Shown piece by piece: positions 31,517-38,227 of a stretch of DNA of 39,859 nt. Source of the DNA: a virus; the IMG/VR virus record IMGVR_UViG_3300035670_000550, positions 1 through 39,859 of that record. The stretch is one strand, 5' to 3'. Position numbers and translations under genes: made by a program. Under the pieces are notes generated by a model. The model did no database searches. It saw only the letters and a program-made list of their open reading frames with translations, and was not told the DNA's origin. Numbering within the stretch: the first letter of the stretch is position 1; each line of letters begins with the position of its first letter.

Positions 31517-31843
31517 TCAGAAGTTGTAGTCGTAGAACTTGCGCGGCTGCGGCTCGATGAGCGCCTTGCCGTAGGCGGTCCAGAAGCGGCCGTCATTGCG
31601 CTTGTTGGCCTTGATGACGTGGCCGTCTTCGTCGGCCTCGATGAGCCACTTCTGCGCGCTCTGGTTCGAGCAGTTGGCGACGAAACCGCCAGCGTGCCAC
31701 TCCGGCTTCCAGCTCGGGTCTTTCTCGCATTTCATGGCGCGCAGCGTGAGCTGCTTGCCGCTGGGGCTGACGGCGATGATTTCGTAGGGCGTGATGTCCG
31801 TGTAGCCGACGACGTTGGCGTATGCTTTGATTGCGAGGGTCAT
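31517..31843 (-). CDS. Conserved phage protein of unknown function
   Basis: A 108-residue protein. V-G-Y-T-D-I-T-P-Y-E-I-I-A-V-S-P-S-G-K-Q is followed by W-H-A-G-G-F-V-A-N-C-S-N-Q-S-A-Q-K-W, a C-terminal A-N-K-R-N-D-G-R-F-W-T and Y-D-Y-N-F. I have seen this arrangement as a hypothetical protein in other phages, always beta-rich. AAGGAG lies 8 nt before ATG 31843. It is preceded by the long structured leader. Confidence 0.8.
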   Translation of the reverse strand: MTLAIKAYANVVGYTDITPYEIIAVSPSGKQLTLRAMKCEKDPSWKPEWHAGGFVANCSNQSAQKWLIEADEDGHVIKANKRNDGRFWTAYGKALIEPQPRKFYDYNF

Positions 31844-32067
31844 TTCAGTTCTCCTTGGTGGTGTTGAATTATGACTGCCGCCCCTCGAGGCGGCAGGTAT
31901 CTTTCAACCTCTCCCTGTGTCCCCCCTTACGTTCTTCGCGGTTCGGGGTGCCTCGTCCGAGGCTGGCTGGTAGGGTGGCCCGGTGTTTCGCCGCCGGGTC
32001 GGCCAAAGAGCGTTTCGATACATTCTATGTACGCCCTCTGAAGTACCTTTGCAAGTACCTTTTGCGA
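31844..32067 (-). other. Structured 5' leader (candidate ncRNA/regulatory RNA)
   Basis: A 224-nt gap that contains no gene. On the - strand transcript it forms three neat hairpins: 31979-31998 (7 bp incl. one G-T), 31950-31963 (5 bp, tetraloop) and 31875-31896 (8 bp, 6-nt loop). The last ends about 30 nt before the start codon at 31843, just ahead of the CACCACCAAGGAGA leader. This may be a regulatory leader, processing site or small RNA; I see no known riboswitch pattern. Confidence 0.45.
32019..32062 (-). promoter_or_regulatory. Candidate promoter with paired AAGTACCTTT repeats
   Basis: On the + strand AAGTACCTTT occurs at 32041-32050 and 32053-32062, one helical turn apart, overlapping a - strand -35-like TTGCAA (32049-32054). 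A 17-nt spacer leads to TACATA (32026-32031). Beside it is a short perfect dyad, TACAT-TCT-ATGTA (32019-32031). The A+T-rich block begins right after the stop of the 32068 gene. The repeats could be an operator. The -10 match is weak. Confidence 0.35.
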
Positions 32068-32370
32068 TTAATTCGACGAATTTTTCGCAAGTCCCAGCTC
32101 GGCCGCCAAGGCGAGGTACGCCGCCCCGTCGACATAGCTGTCGCGGTGCGGACCGACGCGCAGGCGGGCGATCTTCAGCCACGCCATGCACAGAGCGACC
32201 TGCTCCGGCGACACCTGCGTGCCGAGGATGACCTGCCACCCGTCCGCGACGCGCTGGAAGTTCTCAGCGGGCGGGCCGTACGTGTCCTGCCGGTCGCCGT
32301 GGATCAGGCTGTCAGCCTCCCGCAGAACCTCGCCCCGGATCGTGTCTCTGTCCAACACCCACTTAGCCAT
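32068..32370 (-). CDS. DUF6378-type protein
   Basis: A 100-residue protein from ATG 32370 (8-nt overlap with the dCTP deaminase stop). V-L-R-E-A-D-S-L-I-H-G-D-R-Q-D-T-Y-G-P-P, A-W-L-K-I-A-R-L and H-R-D-S-Y-V-D-G-A-A-Y are diagnostic of DUF6378, a phage family with a MazG-like helical look. Being next to a nucleotide-pool enzyme suggests a role in nucleotide metabolism, but none is established. Confidence 0.85.
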   Translation of the reverse strand: MAKWVLDRDTIRGEVLREADSLIHGDRQDTYGPPAENFQRVADGWQVILGTQVSPEQVALCMAWLKIARLRVGPHRDSYVDGAAYLALAAELGLAKNSSN

Positions 32371-32809
32371 GCCGTGCCTCCACCGGATGATCCCCCTGCC
32401 CCTGATACTTGCCGTCGTACGCCCGGGGCTCATGCAGCTCATGGAACAGCACCTGCGCGATGCCCGCCCCGGCCGGGATGTCGATTGACCAGTCGCCGTG
32501 ATAGACCAGCTCGAGGGTCAGGAAGCCGCGCCAGCCGGGCTCGATCACGGTGTTGAAGACCGACAGGCCGCGCCGGGCCCACGTCGACTTGTCATGCACG
32601 ACGCCGACCAGATGCTCCGGCATCTGGAACTCCTCGATGGCCGAGGCCAGCGTGAACCGCTTGCTGGTCGACAGGTACACGTGCTGCTTCAGGCGAATGT
32701 CATATCCGGCCTCACCGAGGCCATAGCTGACGCCATGCTCGCGACGCTTGTCAGGCACCATGTCCTTGATGGGCGCCGCCTTGTACAACAGTTTTCCATT
32801 TAGTAGCAC
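32363..32809 (-). CDS. dcd: dCTP deaminase/dUTPase-like enzyme
   Basis: A 148-residue protein starting at GTG 32809 with AAGGAG 7 nt upstream. G-Y-D-I-R-L (35-40), H-D-K-S-T-W-A-R-R-G-L (72-82), N-T-V-I-E-P-G-W-R-G-F-L-T-L-E (E100 as candidate catalytic residue), A-G-A-G-I-A-Q-V-L-F and Y-D-G-K-Y-Q-G-Q are hallmarks. The enzyme would make dUMP/dUTP or remove dUTP to supply phage DNA synthesis. Its sequence does not decide between dCTP deaminase and dUTPase activity. Confidence 0.9.
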   Translation of the reverse strand: MLLNGKLLYKAAPIKDMVPDKRREHGVSYGLGEAGYDIRLKQHVYLSTSKRFTLASAIEEFQMPEHLVGVVHDKSTWARRGLSVFNTVIEPGWRGFLTLELVYHGDWSIDIPAGAGIAQVLFHELHEPRAYDGKYQGQGDHPVEARHG

Positions 32810-32810
32810 A

Positions 32811-34217
32811 TCAGATCTCCTTCAGGCTCGAGACAAACTCTTTCTCCGCGTCGATCTTTTCCTCGACACGACGCAGGCGCAACTGCTCATACGGGTGATC
32901 GGCCAGCAGCCGGTGAACGAACACGGGCTTGGTCTGCCCGGGGCGCGCCAGCCGCTTGACCGTCTGCGCGTACAGCTCCGGCGACCACGGCATGGCGTAC
33001 CAGAGCATCCGCGCGCCGCCGAACTGCAGGTTCAGGCCGTGCCCCGCGCTGGCCGGGTGGAGGGCCAGCAGCGGCAGGCGGCCCGCGTTCCAGTCCTCGA
33101 TGACGCGGTCGGCCTTCTTGTCGCTGACGCCAGCCCCGAGGTGCGGCATGTCCGGCCACAGCTCGCGCAGGACGTTCAGATCCTCCTGATACCAGTAGCA
33201 GAGGATGAGCGGCTCGCCGTCGAGGGCGGCGATGAAGTCGACCAGCGCGTCGGTCTTCCCGGCGTCGTAGTGCTGGACGGCCTCCCCCTCGCTGTAGACG
33301 TAGCCCTGCATGATCTGCGAGAGCTTGCCGCTGGCGACGGCCTGCGACAGGGCCACGATGGCCGCGTCGTCGCTCGGGTCGATGTCGGACAGCGTCCCCT
33401 CGCGCCCGAGGTGGATCATCAGCTCGCGCTCCATGCTGTCGGCATCAGCGCGGGCGGCGGGCGAGAGCGGCACGATGAGATCGTAGTCCGGGCCCGAGAC
33501 AAACGGCACGTCGACGGTGTCGGTGCCGGGGATCGTCACCATCCAGTCGTCGATGACGCTCTGCAGGTACGGCAGGGACGCATCCACGACACGCCACTTG
33601 CGGCCGTGGTAGTCGAGCGGCTGGAAGTAGGACATGCGCCACGGGTCGAATGACTTGCCCCACGCGCGGCCCTTGGAGACGATCTGCAGGGGCATCCACA
33701 GATCCTCCCACCCGCCCGGGCGCGGCGTGCCGGTCAGGCCCCAGATGGCGCCGAACTTGGTGCTGAACTTGTTCAGCGCCTTGGCCCTCGAGCCGCGCGG
33801 GTTCTTGAAGCGCGACAGCTCGTCGATCACAAGCTGATCGAGGCCCGGGTGGCCGGGGAGGCCCTTCAGCTCGTCGATCAGCCACGGCAGGTTGTCGATG
33901 CCGCACACGTAGACGTCATGCGCCTCGCGCAGGGTGGCCGCGCGCTGGGCGGCCGTGCCGCCCAGTACGCCGAAGTCGAGCCCGGAGAGGTGTTCCCAGA
34001 CTTGGATCTCGCGCGGCCACGTCGAGAGCGCGACGCGCTTGGGCGCCACGACGATGGCGGCCCGGATCGTGCCCGCGTCGAGCAGATCTCGGATCGCCGT
34101 CAGGGCGCACGCGGTCTTGCCGCCGCCCATGCCGAGGACGATGACGACGCCCTCGCTCGTCTTCATTTCGTCGATGAGGCGGAGCTGCACCGGGCGGAGC
34201 TGGGCGCGCGTTCTCAT
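32811..34217 (-). CDS. SNF2-family DNA helicase/translocase
   Basis: A 468-residue SF2 ATPase. A start at 34217 is chosen because it overlaps the previous gene (ATGA). L-R-P-V-Q-L precedes Walker A G-M-G-G-G-K-T (K34). The DEAx box is D-E-L-S (D132, E133), motif III is L-T-G-T-P (161-165), and near the end Q-T-V-K-R-L-A-R-P-G-Q is motif VI. It is a compact phage DNA translocase, probably for replication or recombination. Confidence 0.92.
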   Translation of the reverse strand: MRTRAQLRPVQLRLIDEMKTSEGVVIVLGMGGGKTACALTAIRDLLDAGTIRAAIVVAPKRVALSTWPREIQVWEHLSGLDFGVLGGTAAQRAATLREAHDVYVCGIDNLPWLIDELKGLPGHPGLDQLVIDELSRFKNPRGSRAKALNKFSTKFGAIWGLTGTPRPGGWEDLWMPLQIVSKGRAWGKSFDPWRMSYFQPLDYHGRKWRVVDASLPYLQSVIDDWMVTIPGTDTVDVPFVSGPDYDLIVPLSPAARADADSMERELMIHLGREGTLSDIDPSDDAAIVALSQAVASGKLSQIMQGYVYSEGEAVQHYDAGKTDALVDFIAALDGEPLILCYWYQEDLNVLRELWPDMPHLGAGVSDKKADRVIEDWNAGRLPLLALHPASAGHGLNLQFGGARMLWYAMPWSPELYAQTVKRLARPGQTKPVFVHRLLADHPYEQLRLRRVEEKIDAEKEFVSSLKEI

Positions 34218-34540
34218 GACTTGTCCGCCAGTGCCGCCTTGCGCTCGCGAGCCATGCGCGCCAGCGTGCGCTCGATGGCGGCAGGGCTGCACGACCAGAC
34301 AGGCTTGCCGCGCGTCTTCGGCGCCTCCGCCTCGACCACGTCTCTCCAGAAGCGGCTGCGGGTCGAGGGGATCTGGGGATCGAACTTGGACGTCGCCAGC
34401 TCGATGCCGAACCTCTCGCAGGCGGCGGCGATGGACGACCTGTGCATGCCGTAGTGCTTTGCCGTCTGGTTAACCCCCCAGCCCTTATCCCTCGCTGCCA
34501 CCATCATGTCGCGAGTGATGAATTTCCGTCCTGTAGCCAT
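34214..34540 (-). CDS. Helix-turn-helix protein
   Basis: A 108-residue protein from ATG 34540, chosen because AAGGAG is ideally spaced; it lies inside the end of the upstream gene by 56 nt. Residues ~16-45 (G-W-G-V-N-Q-T-A-K-H-Y-G-M-H-R-S-S-I-A-A) look like a helix-turn-helix. The C-terminus is basic. It may regulate the early block or be a DNA-binding partner of the helicase. Confidence 0.75.
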   Translation of the reverse strand: MATGRKFITRDMMVAARDKGWGVNQTAKHYGMHRSSIAAACERFGIELATSKFDPQIPSTRSRFWRDVVEAEAPKTRGKPVWSCSPAAIERTLARMARERKAALADKS

Positions 34541-34700
34541 AGGCTTTCTCCTTTATTCTGTTGATCTCGGCCAAATTCTGCTTGGCCATGTATTCGATAA
34601 GCTCCAACTGCTCCTGCGTGACCCACCAACCGGGCAGCTTGACGTAGCCAGCCAGCCTCAAGGCCCTCGATCCGGGGCTGTTGGACGGGTCACGGGGCAT
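34485..34700 (-). CDS. Small hypothetical protein
   Basis: A 71-residue protein from ATG 34700 that overlaps the previous gene's end by 11 nt and the HTH gene by 56 nt. It contains G-Y-V-K-L-P-G-W-W-V-T-Q-E-Q-L-E-L-I-E-Y-M, then a basic helix. The upstream 32-codon extension has no ribosome site and is ignored. Unknown. Confidence 0.72.
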   Translation of the reverse strand: MPRDPSNSPGSRALRLAGYVKLPGWWVTQEQLELIEYMAKQNLAEINRIKEKAYGYRTEIHHSRHDGGSEG

Positions 34701-34866
34701 CGTTGGCGTCCCTCGGCCAGTAATGGTTGCATGTCTCTCCTTCGCTGGGCAGACCCATGAACCATGCCTGCCGATACTCACTCGGCTTCGTGCCACTGGC
34801 AGGGTTTCGGTAGCACTTGGTCTTGAGCGGACAGGTCTCGCTGCCGCACATGGAAATATCAGGCAT
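34690..34866 (-). CDS. Small Cys-rich (zinc-binding-like) protein
   Basis: A 58-residue protein from ATG 34866, overlapping the preceding gene by 8 nt. Cysteines are arranged C-G-S-E-T-C-P-L-K-T-K-C and, after a linker with Q-A-W-F, C-N-H-Y-W. This four-Cys pattern suggests metal binding. The same shape is seen in small early proteins of many phages. No partner is known. Confidence 0.75.
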   Translation of the reverse strand: MPDISMCGSETCPLKTKCYRNPASGTKPSEYRQAWFMGLPSEGETCNHYWPRDANDAP

Positions 34867-35605
34867 CTTTCTCTCCCTCAATCTCGGCCAGCGTGGCGCG
34901 GGCGATTTTACCAAAATCTGTGCTTCCGAGACCCCAAGGGCCATCACTTGGCAGGCCGTATCTATTTTCGTCCGCATAGAACCGCAGCGCCTCCACCGCC
35001 TTCGCCAGCTTGGCCTCAACAGCCAGTGTGCGGTTGATATGCGCCATCGTGGCGTTGGCGCTGTCGCGGGCTACCTTTTCCAACGTATCAACGGTCTGTG
35101 CGTTGGCATAACCCGGAGCGTCCTCACCGCCGCAGATGGCTAAGGCCAGACGCTCACGCTCCTCCCGCAGTTCGTGCATCTGGTTGTGCCACTCGCCGCA
35201 ATAGCCAGTGTTGAAACAGTCAGAGCAGCCATAAGGCTCGGGCGCTCCTCTGGGGCCACGGCAAGTCATGCACACTCCCTCTCGCCCTGCGACATCCTGC
35301 CAATGATCCCGCTCCTTCTCCAACTCCTCCGCATAAGCCTCGGCCTCCTTGGCGTCAGCGCGGGCGGCTTCGAGTTGTTCGGTCAGGGCATCCGCTTCTT
35401 TCCGCCAATGCACAAACGACTTCCAATGCTCGTCCCTCTCGGCGGTCAGGGCTTCGATGCGGTCGGCGGTATCTGGAACAAGGTTCCTAAGCACCAGTAA
35501 ATTCGTGAACCCGTCAGGTCGCTTCTCAGGCCACATCTTCACAAGGTCGTAGGTGTCACGCAGCGCCTTCACCAGCTCTTCGTCAGTCAGTTCTTCGTCA
35601 GTCAT
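34859..35605 (-). CDS. Coiled-coil protein with internal zinc-ribbon-like cysteines
   Basis: A 248-residue protein, acidic start and long coiled coil (residues ~55-105), then C-M-T-C-R-G-P, Y-G-C-S-D-C-F-N-T-G-Y-C, and another helical stretch. The C-terminus has A-L-R-F-Y-A-D-E and A-R-A-T-L-A-E-I. The paired C-x-x-C motifs could hold zinc. It starts in an ATGA overlap with the 35602 gene. Unknown, typical of variable early proteins. Confidence 0.72.
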   Translation of the reverse strand: MTDEELTDEELVKALRDTYDLVKMWPEKRPDGFTNLLVLRNLVPDTADRIEALTAERDEHWKSFVHWRKEADALTEQLEAARADAKEAEAYAEELEKERDHWQDVAGREGVCMTCRGPRGAPEPYGCSDCFNTGYCGEWHNQMHELREERERLALAICGGEDAPGYANAQTVDTLEKVARDSANATMAHINRTLAVEAKLAKAVEALRFYADENRYGLPSDGPWGLGSTDFGKIARATLAEIEGEKDA

Positions 35606-35865
35606 CCCTTCTCCCCTTTCAGTTTTGCGACGGCGGCGCGCAGCCTCTGGGCTTCTTCGTAAAGTGGGCTTGCAGAATGCTGATCTGTCGGCCAGCGCGC
35701 CATTAGTGCTTTCGCCGCCCCCACCAGTTCCGTCACATCGGGCGCGTCGATAAGGGCTTCGATGCGGTCAGCTCGGACGTATTCAATTTCTTGGGTTCCG
35801 CCCGATACAGGCGACCAGTTTCCGCCCCAAGCATCAATCCATATCCGTTCAGGTGCGTCAGTCAT
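35602..35865 (-). CDS. Small hypothetical early protein
   Basis: An 87-residue protein from ATG 35865 (ATGA overlap), preferred to the 35967 start. P-E-R-I-W-I-D-A-W-G-G-N-W, I-E-Y-V-R-A-D-R-I-E-A-L and a final helix (R-L-R-A-A-V-A-K-L-K) are the arrangement of many phage early proteins of unknown role. G-C use is less extreme than in the core genes. Confidence 0.7.
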   Translation of the reverse strand: MTDAPERIWIDAWGGNWSPVSGGTQEIEYVRADRIEALIDAPDVTELVGAAKALMARWPTDQHSASPLYEEAQRLRAAVAKLKGEKG

Positions 35866-36293
35866 CCCCGTGGCCTCCGCTGCTTGCTGTCTTTCCAATC
35901 CACTGTCCCGATCTGCACGATGCCGGGGAAGTCGTCGATGCGGGTGACGCCAGACTGAGAAATCCACAGACCTGCATATATCTCCATATCAATTGCAGCC
36001 GCATACACCCTGTTGTCTTGCTGTCTCGCCACCCACTCAACCCAATAAGGCAGCTTCTCCCATGCGATCACGTCTTGGGTCTTCAAAGAGCTTTGCTCGC
36101 TACGCTGCGCGGGCAGGGGGACGGTGCGGTAGACACAGTGGTTTAGAAAAGCTTCCATTTCTCTTGGCCAATCACGCCCATCATAGCGTGCGACAACAAT
36201 CTCCCCACCCGCCTTCTCATGCTCATGCAGCGCAGCCTTTTCCTCGTCGGTCAGCAGGCCATACGGCACACGATTGTTGGTCATGTCGATCAT
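35862..36293 (-). CDS. Hypothetical early protein of the V-P-Y-G-L-L type
   Basis: A 143-residue protein from ATG 36293 (ATGA overlap with the small membrane gene). N-N-R-V-P-Y-G-L-L-T-D-E-E-K-A-A-L and C-V-Y-R-T-V-P-L are familiar from uncharacterised phage proteins with an N-terminal helical clamp and a small beta domain. The C-terminus (I-D-D-F-P-G-I-V-Q-I-G-T-V-D-W) is less conserved. The codon use here is more A+T-rich than the genome core. Confidence 0.72.
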   Translation of the reverse strand: MIDMTNNRVPYGLLTDEEKAALHEHEKAGGEIVVARYDGRDWPREMEAFLNHCVYRTVPLPAQRSEQSSLKTQDVIAWEKLPYWVEWVARQQDNRVYAAAIDMEIYAGLWISQSGVTRIDDFPGIVQIGTVDWKDSKQRRPRG

Positions 36294-36460
36294 TTCACAC
36301 AGCTCCCTTCGACCCATTGTTTATCGGCGGCGATGCACTGTTCGTAGCGCACTTGACCTCGCTCCATGTCTTCGAGCAGCAGATACCCAAAGCCGTAAAC
36401 AATGAACGCGATCAAAACGGTCCCGGCCAGATACGGAATGCTGTCCCAGAACTCTCTCAT
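36290..36460 (-). CDS. Small membrane protein (56 aa)
   Basis: ATG 36460 to TGA 36290-36292. A short start (R-E-F-W-D-S-I-P-Y) leads into one membrane helix (about 10-29, A-G-T-V-L-I-A-F-I-V-Y-G-F-G-Y-L-L-L), then a charged tail with two cysteines. Both ends overlap neighbours by ATGA, which supports coding. It could act at the host membrane; its function is unknown. Confidence 0.75.
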   Translation of the reverse strand: MREFWDSIPYLAGTVLIAFIVYGFGYLLLEDMERGQVRYEQCIAADKQWVEGSCVK

Positions 36461-36672
36461 GTTAGTCCCTCCTTGTATTCCTGAATTGCTCTACGGACTT
36501 GAGCCATGACGTTCAGGATGCCCCTGTTGGTGCTGCCGCGACCCGATCTGGGCAGTATGCCACACAGGCGTCCGCCGACCTTGATCTTGTAGTGTCGCGC
36601 GCCGTTCTCGATTTCATACGGCACACCTGAGGCAGCCAACTCCTCCTCAAAAGGCGCGAAGTGCTTCTTCAT
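36457..36672 (-). CDS. Small HicA-like-fold candidate protein
   Basis: A 71-residue protein from ATG 36672 (ATGA overlap), chosen over 36690. F-E-E-E-L-A-A-S-G-V-P-Y-E-I-E, G-A-R-H-Y-K-I-K-V-G-G-R-L-C-G-I-L-P and a basic helix resemble in outline the alpha-beta-beta-beta-alpha layout of HicA-type or dsRBD-like proteins. No HicA catalytic H is in the usual context, so it is not called a toxin. Function unknown. Confidence 0.65.
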   Translation of the reverse strand: MKKHFAPFEEELAASGVPYEIENGARHYKIKVGGRLCGILPRSGRGSTNRGILNVMAQVRRAIQEYKEGLT

Positions 36673-36884
36673 CTCCGCCCCCGTTCCCAAGCCAGACGCG
36701 ACAGCCGATTGGCCAGCTCGTCGATGTCATCGACAGTCATCTGCCGATTTTCAAGGATGGCATAGTAGACAAAGTTCATGAACCGCTTGGTAGGCAGGAC
36801 GGACGCCGCGTTGCTGATCCCCATTGCGGCCTCTGCGTGGATATCACGGTGCGGCATGGTCTCTTCTTTCTTGCGCCAGAACAT
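36669..36884 (-). CDS. Small helical hypothetical protein
   Basis: A 71-residue protein. ATG 36884 shares its A with the preceding stop (TGATG); GTG 36887 is an alternative start. It contains F-W-R-K-K-E-E-T, then M-G-I-S-N-A-A-S-V-L and N-F-V-Y-Y-A-I-L-E-N. It is mainly helical. No recognised family. Confidence 0.68.
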   Translation of the reverse strand: MFWRKKEETMPHRDIHAEAAMGISNAASVLPTKRFMNFVYYAILENRQMTVDDIDELANRLSRLAWERGRR

Positions 36885-37309
36885 CACATGTCCTCCGCCA
36901 GCAGATCTTCCATGCGCAGCGCGTACAGACGCGTATGCACGACGCCCCCGTTGTCGGCCAGCGTGCGCAGCACGGCGTCGACATCGTCGAACTGCTCCTC
37001 GAGGAAGCGGGCCACCTCGCGCGCCGTCGCGGGCCCGTTCTCCAGCTCCTGCAGAACCTTTGCCGGCAAATTATCGAGACGCGCGCCGGGCGTCATGTGA
37101 CCCTCGAACTTGACGACGACCCACGGCGTGCGGTCGCGGTGCGTCTGGTTCGGCACGATCAGCGCCCGCACGCAGTCGCCAAGACCGATGTCGGCGTCCC
37201 GCGTGACGCGGGCGGGAATGAACACGCTCTCGCTGTGCGTCGTCGCCAAGACGCCAAAGGCGGTCCCGGTCGGCAGGATGTTGGTGATGAGGATGTCTTC
37301 AACAGGCAT
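36884..37309 (-). CDS. OB-like/winged-helix-like protein
   Basis: A 141-residue protein from ATG 37309, chosen for its CACCAACCAAGGA leader 7 nt away; the 26-codon-longer frame runs into a terminator. Residues 1-70 look beta-barrel-like (I-L-I-T-N-I-L-P-T-G-T-A-F-G-V-L, V-F-I-P-A-R-V, T-P-W-V-V-V-K-F-E-G), reminiscent of cold-shock/OB proteins. Residues ~75-130 look like a winged helix (N-G-P-A-T-A-R-E-V-A-R-F-L-E). It may bind nucleic acids; the fold is inferred only from pattern. Confidence 0.7.
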   Translation of the reverse strand: MPVEDILITNILPTGTAFGVLATTHSESVFIPARVTRDADIGLGDCVRALIVPNQTHRDRTPWVVVKFEGHMTPGARLDNLPAKVLQELENGPATAREVARFLEEQFDDVDAVLRTLADNGGVVHTRLYALRMEDLLAEDM

Positions 37310-37336
37310 TTGCTTGTCCTTGGTTGGTGTTCGTTT

Positions 37337-37363
37337 GAAAAGCCCCCGGCGCGAACGCCGGGG
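37337..37363 (-). terminator. Rho-independent terminator after the 37423 gene
   Basis: C-C-C-C-G-G-C-G, loop CGAA, C-G-C-C-G-G-G-G (37344-37363) is an 8-bp stem. On the - strand it is followed by G-C-T-T-T-T. It lies between the recombination-type genes and the small early block, and precedes the CACCAACCAAGGA leader of the 37309 gene. Read-through or a second promoter must supply the downstream genes. Confidence 0.75.
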
Positions 37364-37422
37364 TAAGTTGGGCAGGCAGTGACGCACCCTACACCGAGAT
37401 CCGGTGCAGGGTAAAGTACTTT

Positions 37423-38157
37423 TTACACCCGGCGGCGGCGGCCCTCGGGGGCGGCAGCGGCGGGCGCCGGGGCGGGCGCGGGCTCCGCCTTCACGACCTC
37501 GTCAACGGGCGCCGGAGCGCCATCGTCCGCGCTCTCTTGGCCCTGCATGTTGGCCCAGCTCACGATCTCGAGCTTGGGCACGTACGTGCGGCCGTAGCTC
37601 GCGTGCTGGTAGCTGTCCGAGCTGATCTGGATGATCGGGCAGATGAACTCCGACCCGGTGTCGATCTCGCGCATGATGGCGTCCAGCATATCGGTCAGGG
37701 CGCGCAGGCCGCCGACAGAGCTGGTCTTGTAGAGCGCCTGCTGGCCCGCGAACGCGCCATCGAGGAACTTGAGGTCGACCGACATCTGCTCGCGCCACGC
37801 GCACAGCTCCTGCGTGCGGGGGTCATTGTGCTGCGGGAGCGTCGAGGCGGGCGGCTTCTGGCCCCCGATGCCCCACATCTCCTCGCCCATCATCTCGTTT
37901 TTGCCCTGACCGGGCTGGCGGTTCGTCCAGCACGAATAGCCAGTCTGGAACGACATGGGGTTGACGATGGCCTCAGTGCCGTTCGGGACGGCATTGTCTT
38001 CGCGACCCATGACCCACGCGCCGTCCTTCAGGAGGCGGAGGAGCGGCTGCCCGCCGACGGAGGATGAGATGGTGGAGCGAACCTGCGCGAGGCCAGTGCG
38101 GAGCGATGCGAGAGCGGCGACGCCTGCAGCGTTCGGGGTAGTCAGTGCGTGGGACAT
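37423..38157 (-). CDS. Phage protein next to the Cas4-like nuclease (ssDNA-annealing/binding candidate)
   Basis: A 244-residue protein from ATG 38157 with an ACACAGGAGA ribosome site. Its core has R-L-L-K-D-G-A-W-V-M-G, P-M-S-F-Q-T-G-Y-S-C-W, S-V-D-L-K-F-L-D-G and Y-K-T-S-S-V-G-G, and H-A-S-Y-G-R-T-Y-V-P-K-L-E-I-V. The end is Pro/Ala-rich then G-R-R-R-R-V. It is known to me only as a conserved hypothetical. Adjacent DUF2800-type nucleases usually travel with ssDNA-binding or annealing proteins, hence the inference. Confidence 0.7.
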   Translation of the reverse strand: MSHALTTPNAAGVAALASLRTGLAQVRSTISSSVGGQPLLRLLKDGAWVMGREDNAVPNGTEAIVNPMSFQTGYSCWTNRQPGQGKNEMMGEEMWGIGGQKPPASTLPQHNDPRTQELCAWREQMSVDLKFLDGAFAGQQALYKTSSVGGLRALTDMLDAIMREIDTGSEFICPIIQISSDSYQHASYGRTYVPKLEIVSWANMQGQESADDGAPAPVDEVVKAEPAPAPAPAAAAPEGRRRRV

Positions 38158-38227
38158 GAGTTTCTCCTGTGTCCTGTTTCCAAGCGGCAGCGCCGCGCCG
38201 CACCACTAGGCAGGTGCCGCCATCTCG

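Noticed and set aside
36457-36672. HicA-type toxin
   Set aside because: Overall size and layout are similar, but the usual catalytic histidine context and a HicB partner are missing.
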